A DNA stretch of 64,000 bases from Thermoproteaceae archaeon. Lineage in GTDB: Archaea > Thermoproteota > Thermoprotei > Thermoproteales > Thermoproteaceae. The DNA is taken from positions 1-64,000 of the forward strand of contig WANN01000002.1 in NCBI GenBank assembly GCA_015521775.1, read 5' to 3'. Positions 44,290 through 52,780 of this stretch are shown here, one piece after another. How positions within the stretch are numbered: the first letter of the stretch is position 1; every line of letters begins with the position of its first letter. The notes beneath the pieces were generated by a model. The model did no database searches and was not told the DNA's origin. It was given only the letters and a program-made list of their open reading frames with translations. The position numbers were made by a program, and so were the translations under genes.

Positions 44290-44901
44290 ATGTCCTTCGA
44301 GGAGTACGGTCTTGGGGCTACGGTCGTGGGCGTAAAGGCACACGACGGCGTGGTGCTGGCCGCCGAAAAAAGGGTCGCATACGGGTTCTACGTGCTCTCC
44401 AGGTCCGGCAAGAAGGTCTTCCGGATAACCGACAACATAGGCATTGCCGCTGCTGGCGTCATAGCCGACATGCAGACAATTGCCAGAATTCTTAGAGTGA
44501 ACAGCAACCTCTATCAACTGGACCTCAAGAGGAAGCCCCCAGTTAGGTCGGTGGCCAAACTGTTGTCCATAATAATGTTCGAGCGGAAGCTGCTCCCATT
44601 CATTGCAGAGGTCATAGTGGGCGGGGTGGACGAGGAGCCGCGGCTCTTCGTGCTCGACCCGCTGGGCTCCCTGATAGAGGACAGCTACGCTGCACTGGGC
44701 ACGGGCACTAAGCTGGCGATAAGCGTGCTTGAACAGGGATATAGGGACGGCATGGGGGTTGATGCCGCACGTGAGCTGGCCGTAAATGCCGTGAAGACCG
44801 CCATGATGAGGGACCCAGTTTCAGGCGACGGTATAGACGTAATGACCATAACCGGGGACGGCAAGGTGGCCGAGGAATCGGTAACGGTCAAGGTAGTGTA
44901 A
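44290..44901 (+). CDS. psmB: Proteasome beta subunit without the catalytic Thr1
   Basis: The 203-residue protein is a 20S beta subunit ([22 protein letters not shown], and [14 protein letters not shown] for the Gly-rich core). Aligning Glu17 and Lys33 (AAEKR and SGKK) with the Thermoplasma subunit places Ala at position 1 and Thr at 2 (GLG-ATVVGV), so the nucleophilic Thr1 seems lost. Crenarchaea commonly carry two beta subunits, one of them inactive or structural; this is likely the latter. CTTTTTTAAATCC 25 bases upstream supports the start. A nine-residue leader precedes the core. Confidence 0.9.
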   Translation: MSFEEYGLGATVVGVKAHDGVVLAAEKRVAYGFYVLSRSGKKVFRITDNIGIAAAGVIADMQTIARILRVNSNLYQLDLKRKPPVRSVAKLLSIIMFERKLLPFIAEVIVGGVDEEPRLFVLDPLGSLIEDSYAALGTGTKLAISVLEQGYRDGMGVDAARELAVNAVKTAMMRDPVSGDGIDVMTITGDGKVAEESVTVKVV

Positions 44902-45613
44902 CTCCCAGCGTACCCCGACCGCACCCCATGCACGTGGCGCTGCCCCACTTATCCAACTGTAGGCCGCCACAAGACTTTTTGGCCTTGTTGGCCATGTCGT
45001 GGGCCGCCAGTAGGGGGGCCGGCAAGCCGCGGGCCTCCACGCAAAGCGATTTGACGAGCCCCACCGCCCCTTCCAGGTCAACCCTGTGCCCAATGGACAC
45101 GTAGAGCTTCCGCCTGCCACACATTACGGTCCTGCCTATCAGCTCGCCGCTGTGCTCGTCAAGGACAGCGTCGCCGCGCTCGACGCCGTACAGTCTGGAC
45201 TTGGCCACCCCCACGGTCCTTATACCCAGGGTCACCCCTATATGGGACGCTATGCCCAGCCTATACGGATGCATTACTCCCTGCCCGTCCACCATGAGCA
45301 CATCGGGCCTAACGCCCAGGCATAGAAACGACCTCACCATTGGGGTCAACTCCCTGAACGATAGGAGTGTTGGCACGTAGGGAAACACTGCCTTATTAAC
45401 GGTGCAACAGGCATCGATAAGCCTTCCGTCAACGCCAAGCGTGACGGCGGCCGAGAAGGCGAGGCCGCCCATGTAGGCCACGTCCACGCCGCCGACCCTC
45501 TCAATTTTCCCCATGCCCTCCACGCGCACCTCCATGGACAGCTTGCGCTGGACCGACCTGGCGAGCTCAAGTCTAAACCAGGGGGGCACGCGCCTCCTGA
45601 GCGCCTCCTCCAT
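44888..45613 (-). CDS. nfi: Endonuclease V
   Basis: The 241-residue protein has GGVDVAYMG (first catalytic Asp), the wedge-region [31 protein letters not shown] and GVAKSRLYG of endonuclease V, which nicks DNA or RNA 3' to deaminated adenine (inosine). The C-terminus extends about 20 residues and contains CMGCGRG. It is convergent with psmB with a 14-base overlap. Confidence 0.93.
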   Translation of the reverse strand: MEEALRRRVPPWFRLELARSVQRKLSMEVRVEGMGKIERVGGVDVAYMGGLAFSAAVTLGVDGRLIDACCTVNKAVFPYVPTLLSFRELTPMVRSFLCLGVRPDVLMVDGQGVMHPYRLGIASHIGVTLGIRTVGVAKSRLYGVERGDAVLDEHSGELIGRTVMCGRRKLYVSIGHRVDLEGAVGLVKSLCVEARGLPAPLLAAHDMANKAKKSCGGLQLDKWGSATCMGCGRGTLGVTLP

Positions 45614-45723
45614 GTCCCGGTCCTGGCAATCCCATTTAATCCTTAGGCGCCGCTACACCGTCCAGCCGGACCGCTGTGCAAGGACGAACAATAATGCTTT
45701 AATAGACCACAGTTGGGGCACAC

Positions 45724-45813
45724 ATGCGCCCATTCCTAATGGAGGAAGAGCTGTGGGAAGAGGAGGAGTTCGAGGAATTTGAGGAGTGGGAAGAGGAGGA
45801 AGAAGAGTGGTAA
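45724..45813 (+). CDS. 29-residue hyperacidic leaderless ORF
   Basis: ATG at 45724 opens a frame coding MRPFLMEEELWEEEE, then more Glu, Phe and Trp only, and ends in EEEEEEW before TAA. Of 29 residues, 17 are Glu and none is Asp. GCTTTAATAG is centred about 25 bases upstream, and a six-T run follows the stop, so the unit has a promoter, frame and terminator. I know no family. It may be an acidic partner for a basic protein, but that is inference. Confidence 0.5.
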   Translation: MRPFLMEEELWEEEEFEEFEEWEEEEEEW

Positions 45814-45822
45814 AAACAGCAA

Positions 45823-45833
45823 CCCTCTTTTTT
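45823..45833 (+). terminator. T-run after the acidic ORF
   Basis: Six consecutive T residues at 45828-45833 lie 14 bases after the stop of the acidic ORF and ahead of a separate promoter (AAAATATATATATGG) for the next gene. Archaeal polymerase terminates at such T-runs. Confidence 0.5.
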
Positions 45834-45946
45834 GCATAAGGCAGCGACACATAGCCATGTGCCGTGCTTGAAATTGCCTGTGCTTTCCGGCCTACATGCG
45901 GGAGGGCCCGCAAAAATATATATATGGATTCCCTTAACACCTTTTA

Positions 45947-46219
45947 ATGAAGTTCTGTCCTAAGGACGGGGCGCTCATGATGCCGGCCAAGGTCAACGAG
46001 AGGAGCGTGTTGAGATGCCCCAAGTGCGGCCACATCGAGGAGATAACCGACAAGGTGCGCGACGCATACCATCAGAAGAGCACTGTGGGTGAGGACAAGA
46101 GGCGTGGCGTCATGATAGGGGAAAAGTACGAGTCCACGATCGACGCTGAGGAGCTGGAGGAATACAGGAAGCAGCTCCTGGAAAACCTCAGGGAAGCCGA
46201 ATCGGAGAGGGAGGACTAG
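45947..46219 (+). CDS. Truncated TFS/RpoM-like zinc-ribbon protein
   Basis: The 90-residue protein begins KFCPKDGALMMPAKVNERSVLRCPKCGHIEE, like the N-terminal ribbon of archaeal TFS. The second cysteine of the first knuckle is replaced by Asp (CPKD). It lacks the C-terminal TFIIS-type ribbon with the catalytic acidic pair and instead ends in a charged helix (AEELEEYRKQLLENLREAES). RNA cleavage activity is therefore unlikely. AAAAATATATATATGG 28 bases upstream is a strong TATA element. Confidence 0.8.
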   Translation: MKFCPKDGALMMPAKVNERSVLRCPKCGHIEEITDKVRDAYHQKSTVGEDKRRGVMIGEKYESTIDAEELEEYRKQLLENLREAESERED

Positions 46220-46226
46220 GGGGCTC

Positions 46227-48026
46227 GTGGGAAGACTAGCAACAATAGATAAAGATCTGTGTAAGCCCGATAAGTGTGGGGGCCAGCCGTGCATCCGTTT
46301 CTGCCCGATTGTCAAGGGAGGCAAAAGGGCCATATGGTTCGACCACGATGTTGGGAGGCCTGTCATAAGTGAGGTGCTCTGCGTGGGCTGCGGCATATGC
46401 GTACACAAGTGTCCCTTCGACGCCATAACAATAGTAAATATGCCGGAGGAGTTGGAGGGAGAGTGCGTGCATAGGTATGGTCCAAGCGGCTTTAAACTTT
46501 ACAGGCTGCCCCTTATGAAGAGGGGGACTGTGGTGGGCGTTATGGGTCAGAACGCCCTTGGCAAAACCACAATAGCTAGGATACTGGCCGGCGAGTTGAG
46601 GCCAAACCTTTGTAGGGTTGATGGCGATGTGGAGGCGAATGAGGTTATACGTATGTTCAGGGGCACGGAAATGCAGACGTACCTCAAGTCCCTTTACGGC
46701 GGAGGGCTGAGGGCTGTACACAAGGTGCAGTACGTGGAGCTGATACCGTTATACGTCAAGGGAAGGGTGGCGGACGTGCTCTCGAGGTTAGGCGGTGAGG
46801 ATGCGCTTAGGGACGTCGTGGAGAGGCTTGGCCTGCAACACGTCATGGAAAGAGATGTGAGCAATTTGTCCGGGGGAGAACTGCAGAAGGTGGCTGTTGC
46901 TGCTGCCATGCTGAGGGGGGGCGACATATACATTTTCGATGAGCCCACCACGCACCTCGACATATATGAGAGGATGAGGGTCTCCAACGCCATAAGGGAC
47001 CTCGCGGGCCCTGACAGGTACGTCGTGGTGATAGAACACGACCTGGCCGTCCTGGACTACGTAGCCGACAGCGTAGTCCTACTATACGGGAAGCCGGGGG
47101 CCTACGGCATAGTCTCGCATCCGCGCGGCGCCAGGGAGGGAATAAACGAGTACCTGCAGGGGTACCTGGCCTCTGAGAACATGAAGATAAGGGACTACTC
47201 GATACAGTTCCACAGACGTCCGCCGGAAAGGAGGGCTGAGAGGTCCAGGGCCCTCGTTTCCTGGGAAAGGCTGTTCAAGGCGATGGGGGACTTCAAGCTT
47301 GTTGTGGAGACAGGCACAATATATAGGGGCGAGGTGCTCGGCGTAGTGGGGCCAAACGGCATAGGCAAGACCACCTTCGTCAAGATGCTTGCCGGGGAGG
47401 TGGAGCCCGACGAGGGCCACGTCATGCCCATGGGCGACGTGAAGGTCAGCTATAAGCCTCAGTACATTAGGGACCTCGCGGTCAGGAACAGGGGCATTCC
47501 TGTGAGGACGTGGATGTCGAGGGAGGCTGGGGATTACTCTGGGAACCCAATATGGCCTGATGTGTCCTCCGGGCTCCTCCTGGGCCCCCTCATGGAGAGG
47601 GACATGGACGAGCTCTCAGGGGGAGAACTGCAACGGGTGGTCCTGGCCGCCTCTCTGTTGAGGAGGGCCACATTATATATACTGGACGAGCCCATGGCGT
47701 ACCTGGACGTCGAGCAGAGGATAAGGGTGGCGCGCACAGTTAGGAGGATAATAGAGGAAAGCGAGTCCGCGGCCATAGTAGTGGAACACGACATAGCCAT
47801 GGTGGACTACGTATCCACATCCATCATGCCTTTCCTTGGCACGCCGGCCAAAGAAGGACACGCGCTTGGCCCCATGGACGTCAGGAATGGGATGAATGCA
47901 TTCCTGAAGTACATGGACGTCACGTTCCGCAAGGATCCGAAGACCTTCAGGCCTCGTATAAACAAGCCGGGCAGCGTCCTCGACAGGGAGCAGAAGCAGG
48001 CGGGCGAATACTACTATTACGAGTAG
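46227..48026 (+). CDS. ABCE1 (Rli1) ribosome-recycling ATPase
   Basis: The 599-residue protein has two N-terminal 4Fe-4S motifs (CKPDKCGGQPCIRFCP; CVGCGICVHKCPF) and two ABC domains: GQNALGKTT, LSGGELQKV, FDEPTTHLD; then GPNGIGKTT, LSGGELQRV, LDEPMAYLD. It splits ribosomes after termination with aPelota or aRF1. The GTG start at 46227 follows the zinc-ribbon gene by seven bases. NBD1 Walker A has Ala-Leu in place of Gly-x before GKT, a small deviation. Confidence 0.96.
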   Translation: MGRLATIDKDLCKPDKCGGQPCIRFCPIVKGGKRAIWFDHDVGRPVISEVLCVGCGICVHKCPFDAITIVNMPEELEGECVHRYGPSGFKLYRLPLMKRGTVVGVMGQNALGKTTIARILAGELRPNLCRVDGDVEANEVIRMFRGTEMQTYLKSLYGGGLRAVHKVQYVELIPLYVKGRVADVLSRLGGEDALRDVVERLGLQHVMERDVSNLSGGELQKVAVAAAMLRGGDIYIFDEPTTHLDIYERMRVSNAIRDLAGPDRYVVVIEHDLAVLDYVADSVVLLYGKPGAYGIVSHPRGAREGINEYLQGYLASENMKIRDYSIQFHRRPPERRAERSRALVSWERLFKAMGDFKLVVETGTIYRGEVLGVVGPNGIGKTTFVKMLAGEVEPDEGHVMPMGDVKVSYKPQYIRDLAVRNRGIPVRTWMSREAGDYSGNPIWPDVSSGLLLGPLMERDMDELSGGELQRVVLAASLLRRATLYILDEPMAYLDVEQRIRVARTVRRIIEESESAAIVVEHDIAMVDYVSTSIMPFLGTPAKEGHALGPMDVRNGMNAFLKYMDVTFRKDPKTFRPRINKPGSVLDREQKQAGEYYYYE

Positions 48027-48051
48027 CAGTAAACGTCGACTATACGTATAC

Positions 48052-48066
48052 GTGGCCCCGGGCCAC
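48052..48066. promoter_or_regulatory. GC palindrome next to the TATA box of the FBP aldolase/phosphatase gene
   Basis: GTGGCCC-C-GGGCCAC is a perfect 7+7 palindrome whose right edge is two bases from the AT box (TAATTTTAAT, about 48067-48076) of the gene at 48098. It overlaps where the BRE would sit, so it could be an operator, or the 3' hairpin of the ABCE1 transcript. Confidence 0.45.
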
Positions 48067-48097
48067 ATAATTTTAATACGTTCAAAACATGGTCCCC

Positions 48098-49318
48098 ATG
48101 GCCAGGATCACGATATCCCTCATCAAGGCAGATGTGGGCGGTTGGCCCGGACATTCTTGGGTACACCCAAAGATGTTGGCGTATGCTGCGGAGAAGTTGG
48201 CCGATGCCCAGAAGAAGGGGATCATAATAGACTACTACGTGTTCAATGTGGGCGACGACATATCGCTCCTGATGACCCACACAAAGGGCGAGAACAGCGC
48301 CGACATTCACGGCCTTGCCTGGGACACCTTCAGGGAGATCACCGATAACATATCCAAGAGGCTCAAACTGTATGGGGCTGGCCAGGACCTCCTTAAGGAC
48401 ACATTCAGCGGCAACATAAGGGGCATGGGCCCGCAGGTGGCTGAAATGGAGATCGAGGAGAGGCCAAGCGAACCCGTCATAGCGTTTGCGGCGGACAAGA
48501 CGGAGCCGGGCGCGTTCAATCTGCCTATGTACAGGATGTTTGCCGATCCCTTTAACACCGCGGGCCTTGTGATAGACCCGGCGATGCACGAGGGCTTCAC
48601 CTTCGAGGTGCTTGACGTGGTCGAGCATAAGGTGTACCTCCTCAACACCCCCGACGAGTCCTACTACTTGCTGGGCTTGATTGGGACGCCGGGCAGGTAC
48701 ATTTCTAGGAAGGTGTACAGGCGCACCGACGGCATACCTGCGGCCTCCGTCAGCGTCGAGAGGCTGAGCCTTATAGCCGGCAGGTACGTGGGCAAGGACG
48801 ACCCGGTGGCCCTTGTAAGGGCCCAACACGGGCTTCCGGCAGTAGGCGAGGTACTTGAGGCGTTCGCATACCCGCACCTGGTCCACGGGTGGATGAGGGG
48901 CAGCCATGCCGGCCCGCTCATGCCCATGAAGTTCGTCCAGATAGAGCCCGAGAAGAAGACGGCCATGGGGCCTAGAATGACGAGGTTCGATGGGCCGCCC
49001 AAAATAGGGGCCTTGGGCTTCCAGCTTCACGACGGCTACCTCGAGGGGCCGGTCGACCTCTTCGACGATCCGGCCTTTGACTACACGCGCCAGCTGGCAG
49101 CCCAAATAGCAGAATACATAAGGAGGATGGGCCCGTTCCAGCCGCACAGGTTGCCCCCAGAGGAAATGGAGTACACTCCCCTTCCAAAGATACTGTCGGC
49201 GGTGCCGCCCATAGAGGCCGACGAATATGAGGCCAAGAGATCCGTGTACCTTGAGGAGAAGCGCAGGGCCGGCAAGGTGTCGGCGCCTCAGCCCACCCAA
49301 CAGCCCACACACGATTGA
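48098..49318 (+). CDS. fbp: Fructose-1,6-bisphosphate aldolase/phosphatase
   Basis: The 406-residue enzyme is the archaeal type V, ancestral bifunctional FBPase: TISLIKADVGGWPGHSWVHP at the start, NVGDDISLLMTH, HGLAWDTF, MGPQVAEMEIEERPSEP and the C-terminal MGPMRTRFDGPP-like segment. It condenses triose phosphates and dephosphorylates the product, making gluconeogenesis one-way. The ATG at 48098 has an AT box about 25 bases upstream; an ATG three codons earlier is less well placed. Confidence 0.96.
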   Translation: MARITISLIKADVGGWPGHSWVHPKMLAYAAEKLADAQKKGIIIDYYVFNVGDDISLLMTHTKGENSADIHGLAWDTFREITDNISKRLKLYGAGQDLLKDTFSGNIRGMGPQVAEMEIEERPSEPVIAFAADKTEPGAFNLPMYRMFADPFNTAGLVIDPAMHEGFTFEVLDVVEHKVYLLNTPDESYYLLGLIGTPGRYISRKVYRRTDGIPAASVSVERLSLIAGRYVGKDDPVALVRAQHGLPAVGEVLEAFAYPHLVHGWMRGSHAGPLMPMKFVQIEPEKKTAMGPRMTRFDGPPKIGALGFQLHDGYLEGPVDLFDDPAFDYTRQLAAQIAEYIRRMGPFQPHRLPPEEMEYTPLPKILSAVPPIEADEYEAKRSVYLEEKRRAGKVSAPQPTQQPTHD

Positions 49319-51054
49319 TGAATATACTGGACATAGAATCGTTACAGTACCTAAGACGTTGGGTCCCCATAAGCATCCTGATAGGGCTTGTAAGTGGGTC
49401 TGCGGCGTTGGCCCTTTACTATGGTATAAAGGCGTTCACGACGCTTTTCTCGGCGCTTACCGGCATGGACCTGCCCGAGCCTCCCTCGGAAGGGGAAACT
49501 GGGTTCACATATCCTGACAACCCCATAGCGCTTGTGCTCCTCATGGCTCTGGCGGGACTGGCCAGTGGGGTCCTCACATATGGCCTGGCCCCCGAGGCCG
49601 AGGGCCATGGCACGGACGCGGCCATAAGGGCGTTCCACAGGGATAGGGGCATGATAAGGGGCGTAGTGCCCCCAGTCAAGTTGACCGCGTCGGCTGTGAC
49701 CATCGGCTTCGGCGGGTCGGCCGGCCGCGAGGGGCCCATTGCTCTAACAGCGGCTGGCTTCGGCTCTGTGTTGGCCAGGGCGCTTAACCTGCCCGAGAAG
49801 GAGAGGAGGATAGCGTTGGCCGCAGGCATAGGGGCTGGCATAGGCGCAATATTCAAGGCCCCTATAGGGGGCGCCATATTGGCCGCCGAGATACTGTACA
49901 TAAGGGACCTAGAGGTCGAGGTGATAATACCGGCAATAATAGCGTCCATAACCGGCTACATGCTTTTCGCTTCTGTGACGGGGTGGGACCACATATTCGC
50001 GTTTCCAGACCCCTACACATTCGACAATCCGGCGGCCCTGCCGTACTACGCCACGTTGGGCCTCGTCGCTGGGCTCGTCGGGATCCTCTACACGAGGGCC
50101 TTCCACTGGTCCATTGCCGCGTTTAGGAGGCTAAGGGTGCCCAACTACGTAAAGCCCATGGTGGGCATGGCCTTGACGGGGCTGCTCGGCCTCGTGTTCC
50201 CCCAGGTACTCGGCGCGGGGTACGGATGGGTCCAGTTGGCTATGGAAGGCGAGTACGCGGCGTGGGAAACCGCCCTATTGGTAGCCCTGGCGAAGATAGC
50301 CGCCACAAGCCTAACGGTGGGCAGTGGGGCAAGCGGCGGCGTGTTCGCCCCATCCCTCTTCATAGGGGCAATGCTTGGCGCCGCCATGTGGGGAATGTTC
50401 AGGGACATGCCCTACTTCTCCGAGCCTGTGTCAGCCCTAGTCGTGGTCGGCATGACGGCGTTCTTCGCGGGGGTGGGCAAGGCGCCCATATCCACACTGA
50501 TAATGGTGTCCGAAATGACGGGAGCATACACCCTGTTGCCCCCGGCCATCATGGCTGTAGCCGTGTCGTACATAGTGACGGGCAGGCACACCATATATGA
50601 AAGCAAGGTGGCTGCGCGCCACCTCTCGCCTGCGCATAGGGGCGAGTACGGTGCTGTGTTGGGATGGGTAAGGGTAGGCGAGGCCATGAAGAGGGACGTG
50701 CTCCGCGTTCGCCCAAGCGACCCCCTCACGGCCGCCGCCAACCTCATGTCGAGGCACGGCATAAGGGGCCTCCCGGTGGTGGACGAGGAGAACCGCGTGG
50801 TGGGCATAATCGCGGCAAGCGACCTAGTCAAAGTGCCGAGCGACATGAGGGGCAACGTTGCCGTGGGCGAGGTCATGACAAGGCGCGTGGTGGTGACCGT
50901 GCCAGAGGAGACCCTTGAGGACGCCCTCGGGAAAATGCTGTCCCACGAGATCGGCCGTCTCCCCGTGGTGGACAGTTATGCCGAGAGGCGCCTAGTGGGC
51001 ATAATAACTAGGGGGGACATATGGAGGAAATACTTCGAACTGGTCAGGGAATAG
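49318..51054 (+). CDS. CLC-type chloride channel/antiporter with two CBS domains
   Basis: The 578-residue protein has the CLC core: FGGSAGREGPIALTAAGFGS (with the gating Glu of GREGP), GAIFKAPIGGAILAAE, GSGASGGVFAPSLFIG and FAGVGKAPISTLIM. Two cytosolic CBS domains follow (about residues 455-575; GIRGLPVVDEENRVVGII, EIGRLPVVDS). The gating Glu allows either Cl-/H+ exchange or gated conduction. It overlaps the fbp stop (TGATG), so the two are co-transcribed; acid resistance is a possible role. Confidence 0.95.
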   Translation: MNILDIESLQYLRRWVPISILIGLVSGSAALALYYGIKAFTTLFSALTGMDLPEPPSEGETGFTYPDNPIALVLLMALAGLASGVLTYGLAPEAEGHGTDAAIRAFHRDRGMIRGVVPPVKLTASAVTIGFGGSAGREGPIALTAAGFGSVLARALNLPEKERRIALAAGIGAGIGAIFKAPIGGAILAAEILYIRDLEVEVIIPAIIASITGYMLFASVTGWDHIFAFPDPYTFDNPAALPYYATLGLVAGLVGILYTRAFHWSIAAFRRLRVPNYVKPMVGMALTGLLGLVFPQVLGAGYGWVQLAMEGEYAAWETALLVALAKIAATSLTVGSGASGGVFAPSLFIGAMLGAAMWGMFRDMPYFSEPVSALVVVGMTAFFAGVGKAPISTLIMVSEMTGAYTLLPPAIMAVAVSYIVTGRHTIYESKVAARHLSPAHRGEYGAVLGWVRVGEAMKRDVLRVRPSDPLTAAANLMSRHGIRGLPVVDEENRVVGIIAASDLVKVPSDMRGNVAVGEVMTRRVVVTVPEETLEDALGKMLSHEIGRLPVVDSYAERRLVGIITRGDIWRKYFELVRE

Positions 51055-51122
51055 CACGCTTGAAGGGGGATGTTGGCCAGCATGAAGGAGGCCGAGGCAG
51101 CGGGGAGGTAGTTGCGAAAACC

Positions 51123-51180
51123 GGCCCCAGTTAAGGGGCCAACGGCGACCCCCGTTTTTGGCAGTGAAGAACAACGGGGG

Positions 51181-51181
<1 letters not shown>
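51123..51181. repeat. Two tandem hairpins at the 3' side of tRNA-Thr
   Basis: GGCCCC-AGTTAA-GGGGCC (51123-51140) and ACCCCCGTT/AACGGGGGT (51148-51156 with 51173-51181, 16-base loop) lie between the CLC stop and the tRNA 3' end. The second hairpin shares its last base with the tRNA CCA. They may act as 3' trailer structure or terminators on either strand. Confidence 0.5.
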
Positions 51182-51296
<115 letters not shown>

Positions 51297-52007
51297 TCAC
51301 TGGGATGTGGCGCCACCATTTAAAGTTTTGCCGTTGTGGAGAGGCGTAGGCTGGGCCGCCCTGTTTGGCGTCCCCACTCTGTAAACGTAGATCCTTTTGT
51401 CCCTATCGATGTGGATGGGCGTCAACATGGGCATTTCCCAGTAGTAGGACACGACTACCGTGTCCGGCCTCGCCTCGCTCAGTATTTTCAGGGCCAGCCT
51501 CCTATTGACCGAGGGCCACTGGAACACATATATGATGTCAGCATCGCAGAGAGGTACGCGGTACATGTCGCCCAATATGACCCTACTCCTACGTGCCCTT
51601 AACCTACATATAAGCCACCTGACAGGGTCTATCTCGACGCCTATGCCTATACCCCCCATGTCCTCCACGATTCTCAACACGTCGCCTGTGCCGCACCCCA
51701 AGTCGTACACCTTCTTCCCTCTGACACCCACGAGCTCGAATGCGCTTCTGACCGCCCGTAGGTCCGACACGCTGTACGCGGCGCCAACCCTCAGCAGGTG
51801 GGGCCACAACAACGATACCGCGATACCTAGTACGAGGGCAAGGAGCAGGCCGAGAAACGGATCTGCATGGGGCCACCCCACGGCGGCCATTCCTGTCACG
51901 CCCCTATAACGTCCATTACCCACCCGCACATGGCTCCATTGCAATAAATGCATAGCGACCACTACTTGGATGGGGATACGCGCAAGGCCTTTTGGAAGCC
52001 CGGACAT
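51297..52007 (-). CDS. Membrane-anchored class I methyltransferase-like protein
   Basis: The open frame (236 residues from 52007) has a hydrophobic helix (FLGLLLALVLGIAVSLLWPHLL) followed by an AdoMet-binding domain: VYDLGCGTGDVLRIVEDM, GVEIDPVRW, VILGDMYRV and IIYVFQWPS. This is the layout of small archaeal anchored methyltransferases, substrate unknown. The start is uncertain: several in-frame ATGs lie in the first 40 codons. The stop codon directly touches the 5' end of tRNA-Thr. Confidence 0.8.
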   Translation of the reverse strand: MSGLPKGLARIPIQVVVAMHLLQWSHVRVGNGRYRGVTGMAAVGWPHADPFLGLLLALVLGIAVSLLWPHLLRVGAAYSVSDLRAVRSAFELVGVRGKKVYDLGCGTGDVLRIVEDMGGIGIGVEIDPVRWLICRLRARRSRVILGDMYRVPLCDADIIYVFQWPSVNRRLALKILSEARPDTVVVSYYWEMPMLTPIHIDRDKRIYVYRVGTPNRAAQPTPLHNGKTLNGGATSQ

Positions 52008-52037
52008 AACGCTTTAAGGGCACGACACGTCCGGGCT
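51997..52037. promoter_or_regulatory. Nine-base inverted repeat flanking a TATA-like box
   Basis: AGCCCGGAC (51997-52005) and GTCCGGGCT (52029-52037) are perfect reverse complements around GCTTTAAGG (52011-52019). The arms lie about 15-20 bases from the box on each side, a good place for an operator. The 200 bases to the right hold no gene up to the Nudix start, only a hairpin CCCCCA-CTCGGCT-TGGGGG near 52047-52065, so a short RNA from this promoter is possible. Confidence 0.4.
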
Positions 52038-52244
52038 ATGGCGAACCCCCACTCGGCTTGGGGGAGGCTGGGATACGGGCGTGTCATTACTACCCTAACG
52101 GCAGGCCTAGGAGACTCAAGAGGCCCCATAAGACCGCGTCCCTAAGCAGTTGTTCAGGGATTACCGGCCGATCGCGCGTAAGCCCCCACGTGGGTGGCAG
52201 GGTGACGCCTTGGAGAGTTAAAAAACGTGGGCTATGTTTGCCCC

Positions 52245-52742
52245 ATGTCTGGTCCCAGGCATTGCCTCTCTTTCAGGGGAGGCCCCAACTGGGCGGCCGT
52301 CGCGGTCATACTGAACGAGGTTGACGAGGTGTTGGTGATTAGGCGCGTGAAGAGGTCCGGCGATCCCTGGTCGGGCCACGCCGCGCTTCCGGGCGGCAAG
52401 TGGAAGCCCGGGGAAACGCTCATAGCCACGGCCATAAGGGAGGCCGAGGAGGAAGTGGGGATCCGGCTGGGCCTCGGCAACCTCGTGGGGATCCTAGGTC
52501 CCAAGTCCCCACGGAATGCCCCCCACATCAAGGTCCTTCCAGTGGTGTTCAGGACGGGCAAGGTGGACCCCACCATAAATAGGGGCGAGGTGGAGGAAGC
52601 AGTGTGGGTGAGCCTGGATACTTTGAAGAGGAGCCACGTGTCTGGGGGAAGGCCCCACTACAAGGTCGGGAACATGGTAGTATGGGGCTTAACGTACAGG
52701 ATACTTAGATCGCTCCTAGCGTGCCTTGAGGGCGCCCGCTAA
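52245..52742 (+). CDS. Nudix hydrolase, CoA-pyrophosphatase-like
   Basis: The 165-residue protein has a full Nudix box (GGKWKPGETLIATAIREAEEEVG) preceded by GDPWSGHAALPGG, which resembles the NudL/CoA-pyrophosphatase type. Substrate is not proven. The ATG at 52245 has GTTAAAAAAC 24 bases upstream; in-frame codons upstream are less suitable. Confidence 0.88.
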   Translation: MSGPRHCLSFRGGPNWAAVAVILNEVDEVLVIRRVKRSGDPWSGHAALPGGKWKPGETLIATAIREAEEEVGIRLGLGNLVGILGPKSPRNAPHIKVLPVVFRTGKVDPTINRGEVEEAVWVSLDTLKRSHVSGGRPHYKVGNMVVWGLTYRILRSLLACLEGAR

Positions 52743-52780
52743 CCCCGCGGGGGACCGACATGCTACCCTACGCGCATAGC

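Noticed and set aside
52008-52244. tRNA-Leu suggested by CTCAAGA
   Set aside because: No acceptor stem, D arm or T arm surrounds this sequence.
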